Origin: an uncultured Spartobacteria bacterium
Lineage (GTDB): Bacteria > Verrucomicrobiota > Verrucomicrobiia > Chthoniobacterales > JAATET01
Assembly (NCBI GenBank): GCA_937901895.1
Contig: CALGTD010000164.1
Location: forward strand, 1-64,000
Length of the DNA stretch: 64,000 nt
Direction: 5' to 3'
The position numbers and the translations under genes were made by a program. Shown piece by piece: positions 24,991 to 33,675 of this stretch. Position 1 is the first letter of the stretch. Each line of letters begins with the position of its first letter. The notes beneath the pieces are model-generated. The model was not told the DNA's origin. It saw only the letters and a list, made by a program, of their open reading frames with translations, and searched no databases.

Positions 24991-27900
24991 TCAATACTTC
25001 CGGCTGGCGACGGTTCTCCACCGGTAGAAGCTGCCGAGGGTTTTTGTGTCGGTGGAGGGATTGGCGGCGAAGTCGGGAATGTTGGGATCGTTCGCGTCGA
25101 TGAATCGCTCGATCGTCACGGAACCGCGCTGTTCGGAACGAACGGAGTCGCGGGTTTCGTCCCACACGCCAGGATCGGTGCCGCGTGCCTTTTTGAGAGT
25201 CTGGACGCGGTAGTGAACGGTGTAGGTATTCGATTTCGTGGTGAGGCGCGGGTAGAGTGTGGTGTAGATCCGTTCGCGGAGATTGTCAGCCGTGAGGGCA
25301 TGGCTGGACCAGAAGGTCTCCATCGTTTCGGGCTTCTGGCCGACGGGCACGATGGGGACGTCGCAAATCTCGGTCGCGGATCGGAAGATTTTACCCTGGT
25401 CGAAATAGTTGGTGTCGAGCTGCCGGAGCGTTTCATCGACATCGATCTCGAGTCGGTATTGGTCCTTCGTCTGGGCGCCGGCCTTGTCGTTGGTGCCCAC
25501 GACGCCCTTGTAAACGGCGGCTTTGCTGTTCGGGATGGCGGTGAGCTTCTCGGACTTCAGGACCGCGATGAGGCCGGTGGGACGTTTGAGGTAGGTGAAC
25601 GGAAGGATCTGGTGGTTGAGGTTGATCTTTCCGGCGGTGGAGAAGCGATCGCTGATCGCGTAGGGCTCGACGACGGGCATCCAGAACAGGTCGAGGAAGA
25701 GGTGGTCCGGGATGCGCGTGGACGCGGCGGGGTGATTCTTCTGCGGGCGGAAGAGAAGGGTCTGCCAGGGCTTGCCGGCTTTCACGCCGCTCGACAACGA
25801 GCCGAAAATCCCGGGCGAGGGAATCTGGCGGTTCGGAGCGGAGAAGGTTTTTTCCTCCTCACCCATGTTTGCGGTCCAGTTTTTGTCCGCGGTGTCGAAA
25901 TAGGGAATCTTGTCGTTGTTGATGCGGGCGTTTCCTTCGTCGGGCTTGTTGATGAAAGGACCGTCCATGGTCGTCGGCAGGCCGGAATCGAAGTCGCCTG
26001 TAACGGCCGGCGTGGCGGTGGCATCGGCGGGGAAGTCGGGGTGCTTGGCGGCGGGGAAGTCGATCCCGGGCAGGAGTTTGCCGACCGCGCCAAAGCCGGG
26101 CTCGAAGTTGCTGGCGTAGGATTGCGTGAAGGTGTGGACGAGTCGCCGCGAGGGATCCTTGTAGGCGGCGGCGTCCGGTGGAGCGAAGACCGTGTCAGGA
26201 ACCTCGTGGCTCGCGGCAACGAGGCGGTAGTCGCCATGGTGCGGGACCACGGTGCGGACGACGTCCTTCTCGTGAAAGACGGGGCGGAAATCGTAATAGA
26301 GGCGGCCGCTGCCGGAAATCGGACCCTGGAGAGAGAGCGACCAGTATTGCTCCTTGTCCTTTTTCGGTTCGGTCACGAGGTCCGGGATCGGAAGGGTGGC
26401 CGGCGGCATCTTGATGCGGATGGTCTGGATGAGATCCTTCGAAGCCATGTTGCTGTTCCTGCCGGCGTAGATTTCGACGGTGATGTCGCCACCGCTGAAT
26501 TCCATCGTGCCGCCGGTCGGCGGTGCGGGAATGCGAATGGGCTCGCCGATAAATGGATAGAGCTCCCCCTTGTCCGCCGGGAGGCCGCCGCGGGCGGGAG
26601 CGCCCCTGCGGAAAAGGAAGTAGCGCGTGCCGGGCGTGCCTCCCCACGTGCGCCCCTTGGCCAGCGGTCCGCCGCCGCCATTTTCCGGAAGGTTTTCCGC
26701 GTTCGCGTTTTCGGAGTAGACCACGGAGGCCTCGGAACCTGTCAGCTCGGGGAAGAGCGGCGCAGTAACGGCGCCGGACGTGATGGTGAGGTTCTCCAGG
26801 CCGGTGATCTTCACCTTCATGTTCGCGACGACCTTGTTCCAGCCGAGTGCCGGCGAGAAGAGCTCCATCAGTGCCATGGCCTGGATGCACTTTTCGCCCG
26901 GGTTCAGGATGTTGCCGCCGAGGACGCGGTTTGCCGGGACGTTGCTTCCGGAGGATTCATCCGCCGGAGTCGCAGGATTATCCGCCACGGCATTGCAGAT
27001 GAACTGAATGCCGAATTCCGAGAGCGTGTAGGCGCGGCCGAAGCCCATGGTGTCGCCCTTTTGCGACGGGGTGACCCAGCCGATCCCTGGCTGATGGTTT
27101 TTATATGGCGTGTAGCGGCCGTTTTCAGGGAGCAGGAAGTCCCAGAGATTCGTGGACCGGATGTAGTCGAAAATTTCGGTGAGGATCTGGTCGCGGTCGG
27201 CTCCGTATTTCGCGAGAAAATTACCGCCGAAGCCCGGCACGGGCGTGCTGGTGAGCTTCTGGAGGTAGCTGTAGAGCTGCTGGTTCCGGGTGATCGCAAT
27301 GTCCGTGCCCGGGCTCAACGGGTCCTCGCGCTGGAAGTAGTAGGGCTTCGCGTCCGCGCCGGTGCCGATGGAGGAGCAAAAGGCGATGAGCCGGTCGAAG
27401 ACGGTGACCTTCGAGGCCTGCAGATTCCGGAAGATCGGCCAGCAGGCGATGCGCGGGAGATCGAAGAGATTCGTCTCGGGCGCACGGCTGTTTGTGGTGA
27501 GGAAAAACGGCGCCTGCGCCAGATCGTCCTGCATGAGCGGCTGCGACGAGGGCGTGCGATCATCCGAGAAAATCGCCTCGTCCGTGCTGGCGTAGAGACG
27601 GTCGGTGTCGGCCTGGAGTGGCTTGGTGGCGAGGGCGGTGCCGTTTCGCGAACCACCGTCCACGACGCGCGGTGTGAGGTCGTAAATCTGCCCGCGCGTG
27701 AGATATGGGAACACGGCGGAGAGGCTCGTGGTCGCCGGGTGGCCGGGGTAGCTCTGCCATTCGTTTCGTGCCGGCTGGTGATGGGCGAGCCTGTTGCGCT
27801 CGAATTCCGTATTCATGCGCGGTGTGTCCCAGTAGGTGCCCTCGCTGGCGGTGTTCAGATTCACCTTGCTCGTTTCGTCATCGGTCCAGAACGCGATGCG

Positions 27901-28575
27901 ACCAACGATCTCCTCACCGTCGGGCACGGGAACGGTTGCGGTTTTTCCGGAGCCTCCGGTGGGGGAGACAAGGCTGCCGTCGCTCAGGACGTAGAGCCAG
28001 CGCACGGGCATGGGAGCCGGCTGCCAGTCGGTGGCGCCGGGGGCATTCACGATGCGGAAGCCCTCGGCGAGAAGATTGTCGGAGGGATCCTCGAGATTCT
28101 CTCCCGCGGCACGGGGATCCAGAATGGGGAAAACCTTCTCCGTCCCCACCGGGATGGGGGCATTGAGGTCGGTCCAGAGCGCGGGCTCCTGCGACCACGT
28201 GTCGCCGGGCGCGTCGGCGGACAGGCCGGATTCGACGCCGGGATCATCCGTGATGAGCTGGTCGGCCGAGTAGAGTTTGTAGGACTTCAACGCGCTGCCG
28301 GAGTTGTCAAAGGTCCGGATCATGCCAGGCTGCGAAGCCCAGGCGACGGTTCGTCCCTGGTTGGTGGCCATGTGAATCTGACCCTTCACAAGATCGATGG
28401 CCGTGTCGGTGAGCAATTCCGCGGAAACCCCGTCCTGATGACTCGCCGCCGCGGCTCGTTCCGTGGAGGTGCGCAGGAAAAAACCAAGCACGAGCACGAG
28501 GAGCAGGACGAGGATGGTCAGCACGGCGACGAGGGCGAATCCCCGGTCGCGGCGGATGATGGCGAATCGATTCAT
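24991..28575 (-). CDS. Verru_Chthon cassette protein A (large pseudopilin-operon protein)
   Basis: The protein has 1,194 residues. A type IV prepilin-like N-terminus ('RRDRGFALVAVLTILVLLLVLVLGFFLRTS', described here by its ends) has a basic lead, 'GFALVAVL' and a long hydrophobic helix, resembling PilX/GspK-type minor pilins. The remaining 1,100 residues are beta-rich and secreted-like. The match to the family known from Chthoniobacter as cassette protein A (TIGR02600-type) is by size, N-terminus and operon position. The start at 28575 overlaps the stop of protein D (ATGA). It is the last gene of the B-C-D-A operon. By analogy with GspK it may sit at the tip of a pseudopilus; the substrate is unknown. 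Confidence 0.82.
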   Translation of the reverse strand: MNRFAIIRRDRGFALVAVLTILVLLLVLVLGFFLRTSTERAAAASHQDGVSAELLTDTAIDLVKGQIHMATNQGRTVAWASQPGMIRTFDNSGSALKSYKLYSADQLITDDPGVESGLSADAPGDTWSQEPALWTDLNAPIPVGTEKVFPILDPRAAGENLEDPSDNLLAEGFRIVNAPGATDWQPAPMPVRWLYVLSDGSLVSPTGGSGKTATVPVPDGEEIVGRIAFWTDDETSKVNLNTASEGTYWDTPRMNTEFERNRLAHHQPARNEWQSYPGHPATTSLSAVFPYLTRGQIYDLTPRVVDGGSRNGTALATKPLQADTDRLYASTDEAIFSDDRTPSSQPLMQDDLAQAPFFLTTNSRAPETNLFDLPRIACWPIFRNLQASKVTVFDRLIAFCSSIGTGADAKPYYFQREDPLSPGTDIAITRNQQLYSYLQKLTSTPVPGFGGNFLAKYGADRDQILTEIFDYIRSTNLWDFLLPENGRYTPYKNHQPGIGWVTPSQKGDTMGFGRAYTLSEFGIQFICNAVADNPATPADESSGSNVPANRVLGGNILNPGEKCIQAMALMELFSPALGWNKVVANMKVKITGLENLTITSGAVTAPLFPELTGSEASVVYSENANAENLPENGGGGPLAKGRTWGGTPGTRYFLFRRGAPARGGLPADKGELYPFIGEPIRIPAPPTGGTMEFSGGDITVEIYAGRNSNMASKDLIQTIRIKMPPATLPIPDLVTEPKKDKEQYWSLSLQGPISGSGRLYYDFRPVFHEKDVVRTVVPHHGDYRLVAASHEVPDTVFAPPDAAAYKDPSRRLVHTFTQSYASNFEPGFGAVGKLLPGIDFPAAKHPDFPADATATPAVTGDFDSGLPTTMDGPFINKPDEGNARINNDKIPYFDTADKNWTANMGEEEKTFSAPNRQIPSPGIFGSLSSGVKAGKPWQTLLFRPQKNHPAASTRIPDHLFLDLFWMPVVEPYAISDRFSTAGKINLNHQILPFTYLKRPTGLIAVLKSEKLTAIPNSKAAVYKGVVGTNDKAGAQTKDQYRLEIDVDETLRQLDTNYFDQGKIFRSATEICDVPIVPVGQKPETMETFWSSHALTADNLRERIYTTLYPRLTTKSNTYTVHYRVQTLKKARGTDPGVWDETRDSVRSEQRGSVTIERFIDANDPNIPDFAANPSTDTKTLGSFYRWRTVASRKY

Positions 28576-29183
28576 GGCCGGAAAACGCTCACCTTTCCGG
28601 TGAGTGGGTCGACTTGAAGGGTGTAGAAATTCTTCGGCGCGGCGGGGTCGTCTGCGATCGGCTGCGCGGTGAGGAAGTTGTTTGTGGCCACGACGGTGCT
28701 GCTCGTGCGGCCGCCTGGCAGAAACCGGAAACCGGCATAGGTCACCGCATCGTCGCCGATTTTTGCATCCCCCTTCACATGGGGATCCGCGTCGAGGAGG
28801 GGCGAAAGCGAGGGATTGTCCGAGATCACGACGCCGGCCGGCAGCTTTCGAAGGCGGCCTGCAGGCACCTCGGTCACGTCGCTGTCGGTCGTTTCCACCC
28901 GCCAGATTTGAACGGCGCGCCAGCCGGCCTCGGGCCCGGTTGCCCAATAATAGAACCGCACCTGCACCTCCCGATTGCGGGTCAGTGCCTCCTGACGTGC
29001 GAGCGCGATCTGGTCGCCGATGAGCTGGCCTGCTTGATTGAGGGTGGACCCGCGCAGCGGTGCGATGATCGCCGGCGCAGTGACCGCCAGCAGAATGCCG
29101 AGAACGACCATGACGAGAAGAAGCTCGAGCAGGGAAAAAGCCCGGGCGGTTCGTCGCGAGGGAGCTGGAGTGCGCGGGATCAT
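28572..29183 (-). CDS. Verru_Chthon cassette protein D (GspH-like pseudopilin)
   Basis: The protein has 203 residues. After a basic lead, 'AFSLLELLLVMVVLGILLAV' is a canonical prepilin cleavage/methylation motif with E at position 5 of the mature protein, followed by the hydrophobic assembly helix. The rest ('LIGDQIALARQEALTRNREV', 'YTLQVDPLTGKVSVFRP') resembles GspH/FimT-type minor pseudopilins and cassette protein D. The ATG at 29183 is chosen because it overlaps the protein C stop (ATGA, 29180-29183), as elsewhere in this operon; another ATG lies three codons upstream. A prepilin peptidase must be supplied from outside the window. Confidence 0.82.
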   Translation of the reverse strand: MIPRTPAPSRRTARAFSLLELLLVMVVLGILLAVTAPAIIAPLRGSTLNQAGQLIGDQIALARQEALTRNREVQVRFYYWATGPEAGWRAVQIWRVETTDSDVTEVPAGRLRKLPAGVVISDNPSLSPLLDADPHVKGDAKIGDDAVTYAGFRFLPGGRTSSTVVATNNFLTAQPIADDPAAPKNFYTLQVDPLTGKVSVFRP

Positions 29184-30163
29184 GGGCTCCATTTCGATTC
29201 CTTGAGCGAAATCGAGCTCGAGTAGATGCGGTAGTTCAGCCGTTCCTTTCGGAGCGCCTCCTCGACGGCGAGCAGGTCACTCTGGAATTGTTCCTCGTTC
29301 TGGCTGGTGAATTTCCCCACGAGCGCGTCCCGAATGACCGCGGGCGTTTGCGAGCCTTTTTCGATGCGAAGTGCGGACTTCTCGTCGAGCACGATCATGG
29401 TGACTGCCAGCACGGGCGGCAGTTGATGAGCGGTGACGGGCTGCGGGCTGGCGTCCGCATTCGATCTCGAGTCGTAGTTGTAATCCCGCACCAGGTCCGT
29501 CGGAGACGCGGCGGGATCCTTCGCCCGGATGATCAGCGCGATCACGTTGTCCGCAATGGGCGTGGCGGGCGTGTCAAGCTGGGCAACCCAGTCACGCGCG
29601 CTGTGCGAAACCTCGTGCACGGCGTTTTTCTCGGTGGGTTCGAGAAGCTGCATCAGACGGAACCGCCACGGGTTCGACGAGTTTTTCACGTGAGCGGGCA
29701 CCGTGGGGTTCTGGCAAAACTGGATGAAGTAACCGCAGGTGTTCAAAAGGGAGCGCAACTTTCCGTAGCGGTCGTGGTCGGCGGTATGGCCCGAGGGCAG
29801 CTGGAAAAACACCGCCTGTCCCGTGCCGGCCGTCCCGGGCACGCCGCCCTGTCCAGCCGGCCCCACGAAAAACGCGAGATCCGACTCGCGGCGGTAGCGC
29901 GTGGGCTGCTGCGGGTTGTCGTAATCGATGTAGGTGTTTAGCGTGGCGCGACTGAGATTGGTGCTGAGAAGCTCGAAGGCGAGCCGGGCGTCCTGGAAGG
30001 AATCCACCTTGTCGGAGACCCGCTGCCAGGAAGCGGATACCTGAGTGAGGACCGAAAGGATGCCGACCAGCAGCACCATGACGATGGCCATGGCAACCAG
30101 CAGCTCCACGAGCGAGAACCCCTCGCGTCGCGCCCTGCGGGGGATTGCGGGAGAGATGGGCAT
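29180..30163 (-). CDS. Verru_Chthon cassette protein C (GspJ/PilW-like pseudopilin)
   Basis: The protein has 327 residues. 'GFSLVELLVAMAIVMVLLVG' is a complete type IV prepilin motif with the +5 Glu. It is followed by a helical 'SASWQRVSDKVDSFQDARLA' and a large beta-rich domain, as in PilW/GspJ minor pilins. Its size and position fit cassette protein C of the Chthoniobacter cassettes. The start codon shares one base with the stop of protein B (TGATG at 30161-30165), and its stop overlaps the protein D start. It is probably part of a pseudopilus or secretion machine in the envelope. Confidence 0.82.
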   Translation of the reverse strand: MPISPAIPRRARREGFSLVELLVAMAIVMVLLVGILSVLTQVSASWQRVSDKVDSFQDARLAFELLSTNLSRATLNTYIDYDNPQQPTRYRRESDLAFFVGPAGQGGVPGTAGTGQAVFFQLPSGHTADHDRYGKLRSLLNTCGYFIQFCQNPTVPAHVKNSSNPWRFRLMQLLEPTEKNAVHEVSHSARDWVAQLDTPATPIADNVIALIIRAKDPAASPTDLVRDYNYDSRSNADASPQPVTAHQLPPVLAVTMIVLDEKSALRIEKGSQTPAVIRDALVGKFTSQNEEQFQSDLLAVEEALRKERLNYRIYSSSISLKESKWSP

Positions 30164-30621
30164 CAGTAGCCGCCGTGATTCGCGACAAGCAGGTGTCGAA
30201 CGGATGTCCTGCGGTTTTCGCCGTCTCCGGTGCTGATCTCGATGGCCAGCGTCGAAAGGCTGTCCGCCCCGGCGTTTTCGGAACCCGGATAAACAGGCAC
30301 CTCCACCAAAGTCTTTACGGTGTAACGGCGGTCGAAGGCATCGCTGGAGGTCTCCACACCCGACTCGGCGAAGAAAAACTCGCGTCCCGAGAACTCGCGG
30401 ACCAGATCGGCGAAGGAGGTCTGCTGGGCCTTTGCCCGGATCTCGCGCGTGATCTGGCTCTCGACGGTGCTGTCCACCGCTTCACGCATGCTCGTGAAAC
30501 CCACCGGCATCAGACCCAGCACCGCCACGAGGGCGAAGGAGGTAAGGCCCAGAGCGAGCGTAACCTCGACGAGACTGAATGCCCGACGACGATTTTTCGG
30601 AAAGAGGGTCTTCGTTTTCAT
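30163..30621 (-). CDS. Verru_Chthon cassette protein B (PilV/GspI-like pseudopilin)
   Basis: The protein has 152 residues. The prepilin motif 'RRAFSLVEVTLALGLTSFAL' has the +5 Glu and is followed by 'GLMPVGFTSMREAVDSTVES', a hallmark of the cassette protein B group and of PilV/GspI-like minor pilins. It is the promoter-proximal gene of the B-C-D-A operon. Upstream, a TTGATT-17-TATTAA promoter contains a 17-bp dyad (30648-30664) that also occurs in front of two other transcription units, suggesting repression by the LacI-family protein encoded at 34630-35604. Confidence 0.82.
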   Translation of the reverse strand: MKTKTLFPKNRRRAFSLVEVTLALGLTSFALVAVLGLMPVGFTSMREAVDSTVESQITREIRAKAQQTSFADLVREFSGREFFFAESGVETSSDAFDRRYTVKTLVEVPVYPGSENAGADSLSTLAIEISTGDGENRRTSVRHLLVANHGGY

Positions 30622-30642
30622 CGGCTGGTGAATGATTTCGGA

Positions 30643-30671
30643 TTAATACGATTGAAATAGTCGTTAATCAA
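30643..30671 (-). promoter_or_regulatory. Promoter of the Verru_Chthon cassette with operator in its spacer
   Basis: On the minus strand a -35 TTGATT (30671-30666) and a -10 TATTAA (30648-30643) are separated by exactly 17 bases. The dyad ACGATTGAAATAGTCGT (30648-30664) fills that spacer. Transcription would start near 30636, 15 bases before the ATG. A repressor bound here would exclude RNA polymerase. Confidence 0.65.
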
Positions 30672-30900
30672 GGGGAAATCGTTGAGCTTTCGTGCGGATC
30701 GCGAAAGATCCGAGACAATCCTCGGAGGATTTTTTGGCGCGACGCTCCGTTTTCTGAAGCCGAACGGCGTATTCAACAGAGAACAGCTTTCCAAGTCGCC
30801 GATTGAAGCAGCGTCGCCTGGATCCGTGATCGCGTGACCGGTATGACACCTTGCGCCGGTGAAGGAGGCAGATTTGGACAGAAATTTCTAGAATTCATAT

Positions 30901-30917
30901 ACGATTGGTATAGTCGT
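30901..30917. promoter_or_regulatory. Second copy of the ACGA-N9-TCGT operator, upstream of the repeat protein
   Basis: ACGATTGGTATAGTCGT differs from the cassette operator at only two central bases. It begins 41 bases upstream of the ATG at 30942. The TATAGT within it could serve as a -10 box, so binding would block initiation. The rest of the divergent gap (30672-30900) shows nothing else. Confidence 0.65.
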
Positions 30918-30941
30918 GTTAACCGTAAAACAGTTCAACCT

Positions 30942-32162
30942 ATGAAAAACGCAGGTTCATTATTTCTTCCAAACAGGGCCATCCTTGGCGGCGTGATCGC
31001 CGCCACGATCGGGGTCTTCACCGCAGGCTCCCTACGGGCCGTCGATACTCCCCTCTACTGGTATAGTGCCGGGGAGGAGGGCGACCGGGGAGGCGATGGG
31101 ACCTGGTCTCAAAACAACGCGAACCCCAGCAGGTGGTATGACGAGGGAAACGACACCTTTTACTCGTGGACGGACGCGAGGACGAATTTTGGCTATAACG
31201 GCGAGAATTTGATCGTAGCGATCTTCAGTGGCACGGCGGGCACTGTGACGGTGGGGAATCTTGGTGGCAACGCCCAGACCTTTATCGGCACCGTGAGCGT
31301 GCTCACGGGCGGTTACACATTTACGGCAAATAACAACTCGGTCACGCTGGCGGGGTCCGACCGCGTGAATTTGCTGGTCAACACGGCAGATAAAACGCCG
31401 ATCGTCTTCGAGGAGGGGCTCACGGTCGGTCTGCGCAATAACCTCCGCACCTTTGAGATTGCGGAGGGGGATGAACTCACCATCAAGGGCGTGATTGACA
31501 ACGGCCGCTTCAACAAGACGGGTGCTGGCACTCTTCGGCTGACAGGGGGGGCAAGCACGTTCGACCACAACACCGCCATCACGGTGTCGGAGGGAACCCT
31601 GTTTATCAGCAACACGTCGGGTTCCGGCGTTGGCAACGGCGGAATTTTGGTGGAGAGCGGCGCCACGTTGGGCGGCACGGGCATCATCGCACCCTCGTCG
31701 AACGGGCGCAGAGTGCGGATTCGCGGCACGCTCTCGCCGGGTGAAAACAGTGTCGGCACCCTCACCTTCGATTTCTCTGACGCGGAGAGCCGCCTTGTGT
31801 TCCAGGAGGGAGCGAAGCTGGATCTTACGCTTGGGACGGCGTCGGATCTTGTCGCCTTTGGCACGGCGGGAGACTGGCTCCTGGGTTCCGGGCTCCTCAC
31901 GCTGAACATCACGCAGGGCGAGGGCTTCAGCTACGACGAGGTTTACACGATCTTCCAGAACGCGACGACGGAGGACTTCACGTTGCTGGACGTCACCGGG
32001 ATCGACGATTCCACCTATCAGGCGATCTTCACCAAGGTGGGTGACGATTATGTGGTGTCGTTCGCGGCCGTTCCTGAGCCGGGTGTGACTGCGCTGCTGG
32101 GCGTGGTGGGTGTTGTGCTGGGGGGCTGGCACTACCGCCGTCGGCGCCGTCAGACCGCCTGA
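30942..32162 (+). CDS. Autotransporter-type beta-strand-repeat protein with PEP-CTERM tail
   Basis: The protein has 406 residues. A signal peptide ('AILGGVIAATIGVFTAGSLRA') is followed by a beta-helix-like passenger with 'FNKTGAGTLRLTGGASTFDH' and 'AITVSEGTLFISNTSGSGVG'. These are typical units of the autotransporter-associated beta-strand repeat (PATR). The C-terminus is a PEP-CTERM sorting signal ('VPEP', hydrophobic helix, 'YRRRRRQTA'). No outer-membrane barrel is present, so it would be exported by Sec and processed by an exosortase. The start at 30942 gives the signal peptide, though the frame is open 36 codons upstream. It carries an operator copy and diverges from the Verru_Chthon cassette. 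A surface substrate-binding or adhesion role is inferred. Confidence 0.82.
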   Translation: MKNAGSLFLPNRAILGGVIAATIGVFTAGSLRAVDTPLYWYSAGEEGDRGGDGTWSQNNANPSRWYDEGNDTFYSWTDARTNFGYNGENLIVAIFSGTAGTVTVGNLGGNAQTFIGTVSVLTGGYTFTANNNSVTLAGSDRVNLLVNTADKTPIVFEEGLTVGLRNNLRTFEIAEGDELTIKGVIDNGRFNKTGAGTLRLTGGASTFDHNTAITVSEGTLFISNTSGSGVGNGGILVESGATLGGTGIIAPSSNGRRVRIRGTLSPGENSVGTLTFDFSDAESRLVFQEGAKLDLTLGTASDLVAFGTAGDWLLGSGLLTLNITQGEGFSYDEVYTIFQNATTEDFTLLDVTGIDDSTYQAIFTKVGDDYVVSFAAVPEPGVTALLGVVGVVLGGWHYRRRRRQTA

Positions 32163-32183
32163 CGCTCGCAAATCCACTCATCG

Positions 32184-32226
32184 AGCGCGGCCGCTGTGAA
32201 CAACAGGGCGGCCGCGCTTTCTTTTT
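32184..32226 (+). terminator. Rho-independent terminator after the beta-strand-repeat gene
   Basis: A perfect 11-bp GC stem (AGCGCGGCCGC at 32184-32194, GCGGCCGCGCT at 32208-32218) with a 13-base loop is followed by TTCTTTTT. It ends the plus-strand unit and separates it from the convergent sulfatase. Confidence 0.88.
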
Positions 32227-32229
32227 GCC

Positions 32230-33675
32230 TTATTTGCCCGCCTCGCTGTCAGACGCGGCGGCCTTTTTCTTGCCCTTGTTGTTGGCGGGAATCGGGAGCG
32301 GCAGGTAGTCGCGCTCGACGATCATCCACTCGTGCAGGGCCTGCTTGAGTTCCTTCTCGATTTCCTTTGTGTCGGGCTGGCCGGCGAGATTGTTCAGTTC
32401 GTAGGGGTCGTTGACGAGGTCGTAGAGTTCGAACATCGGTCGCGTGGGCGGAAAGTAGAGCCGGCTGAGCAGCGGCGAGAGCTTGTCCTCGCGATGCAGG
32501 GCTTCGATTTCCCGCCACATGTCGGAGTTGCCGAAATCGACGGGGAAATATGGGAGCTGCCACATGGCATTGTAGATCAATTTGTATCTTGGACCGACCA
32601 CGGCGCGGCTGAGGTCGAAGGACGCCGTGTTGTTCGGCAGCGACGAGGCGTGCGGTCCGCGCTCGGCGAAGGCATGCGTGCGTCCCTCGAATCTTCCGCC
32701 GCGTAGACGGGGAAGAAAGCTTCTACCCGTCATGTCGGTGGGCGCGGGGAGACCGGCCGCCTCGATGAGCGTAGGGGCGAGGTCCTCGCCCGAGATCAAA
32801 TCGTCGGATGTGCTTCCCGCGGCCACCACGCCCGGCCAGCGGATGATGAGAGGCACGCGGATGCCGAGCTCGTAAAGTGTGCCCTTGCCGCGGAAGAGGG
32901 CTGCGCCATTGTCGCCCATGAAGACCACGAGCGTGTCCTTTGCGAGGCCGCGCTTCTCGAGAATGTCGAGCACCCGGCCGATGTCGGAATCGAGACGCTG
33001 GACTTCGCCGTAGTAGGCGGCGAGATCCTTTCGCACGGCCTCGGTGTCGGGGAAAAACGGCGGGAGCGTGAGATTTGCCGGATCGGGAGGCGAGGGAACG
33101 TCCTCCGGCGTGAACGGACGGTGGGGATCGGAGAAACCGAGCTGGAGGCAGAAGGGTTTGCCGTCCGGGACCGCGTCGAGAAACTCCTCGAATTGCGCGA
33201 TCATCCCCGCACGGTCGGAGGCGGTTTTCACGAAGTCGAGGCGGTCGGGGAAGGTCGCGAGCTTGCGTTCCTCATAGATGCGCGCGCCGGGCGTTCCGGG
33301 AGCGCCGTCGAGGTGGTAGGTGCGGCCGGCGACGCCGGTGAAATATCCGGCCGCGCGGAGATGCTCGGGGTAGGTCTTGAACTCCGCGGGAAGCGGCGCG
33401 GAAAACCGGGTCATGTCGAGCGCGACGGGCGAGCGGCCGGTCATCAGCGACGCGCGCGAGGGCACGCACTGCGGACTCGTCACGTAGGCACGCTCGAACC
33501 GCATGCCTTCGCGGGCGAGGCGATCGACATTCGGCGTTTTTACGTCCGGATTCCCGTAGCAGCCGACCGTGGCGGCGCTTTGATCGTCGGAGAGAATGAA
33601 AAGAATGTTTGGCCGGGACGAAGCGGCGAGCGCTGTCGTCGCCGAAAGGAGGAGTGTGGTGAGGAGGATTTTCAT
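32230..33675 (-). CDS. Secreted type I sulfatase (iduronate-2-sulfatase-like)
   Basis: The protein has 481 residues. A short signal peptide ends near 'TTALAASS', followed by 'RPNILFILSDDQSAATVGCY' with the Ca2+-binding Asp pair. The formylglycine motif is 'C70-VPSRASLMTG' (CxPSR), the residue a maturase must oxidise. 'VVFMGDNGAALFRGKGTLYE' supplies the second metal cluster. The C-terminal 'NDPYELNNLAG' is usual for sulfatases. It would hydrolyse sulfate esters on polysaccharides in the periplasm or outside. It overlaps the upstream esterase by ATGA. No formylglycine-generating enzyme or anSME is in the window. Confidence 0.9.
   Translation of the reverse strand: MKILLTTLLLSATTALAASSRPNILFILSDDQSAATVGCYGNPDVKTPNVDRLAREGMRFERAYVTSPQCVPSRASLMTGRSPVALDMTRFSAPLPAEFKTYPEHLRAAGYFTGVAGRTYHLDGAPGTPGARIYEERKLATFPDRLDFVKTASDRAGMIAQFEEFLDAVPDGKPFCLQLGFSDPHRPFTPEDVPSPPDPANLTLPPFFPDTEAVRKDLAAYYGEVQRLDSDIGRVLDILEKRGLAKDTLVVFMGDNGAALFRGKGTLYELGIRVPLIIRWPGVVAAGSTSDDLISGEDLAPTLIEAAGLPAPTDMTGRSFLPRLRGGRFEGRTHAFAERGPHASSLPNNTASFDLSRAVVGPRYKLIYNAMWQLPYFPVDFGNSDMWREIEALHREDKLSPLLSRLYFPPTRPMFELYDLVNDPYELNNLAGQPDTKEIEKELKQALHEWMIVERDYLPLPIPANNKGKKKAAASDSEAGK

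Noticed and set aside
25213..28617. Long plus-strand open frame (over 1,100 codons) opposite the cassette protein A gene
   Set aside because: It is an antisense frame kept open by GC-rich codon bias. It has no family-like sequence, while the minus strand has a prepilin N-terminus and operon overlaps.
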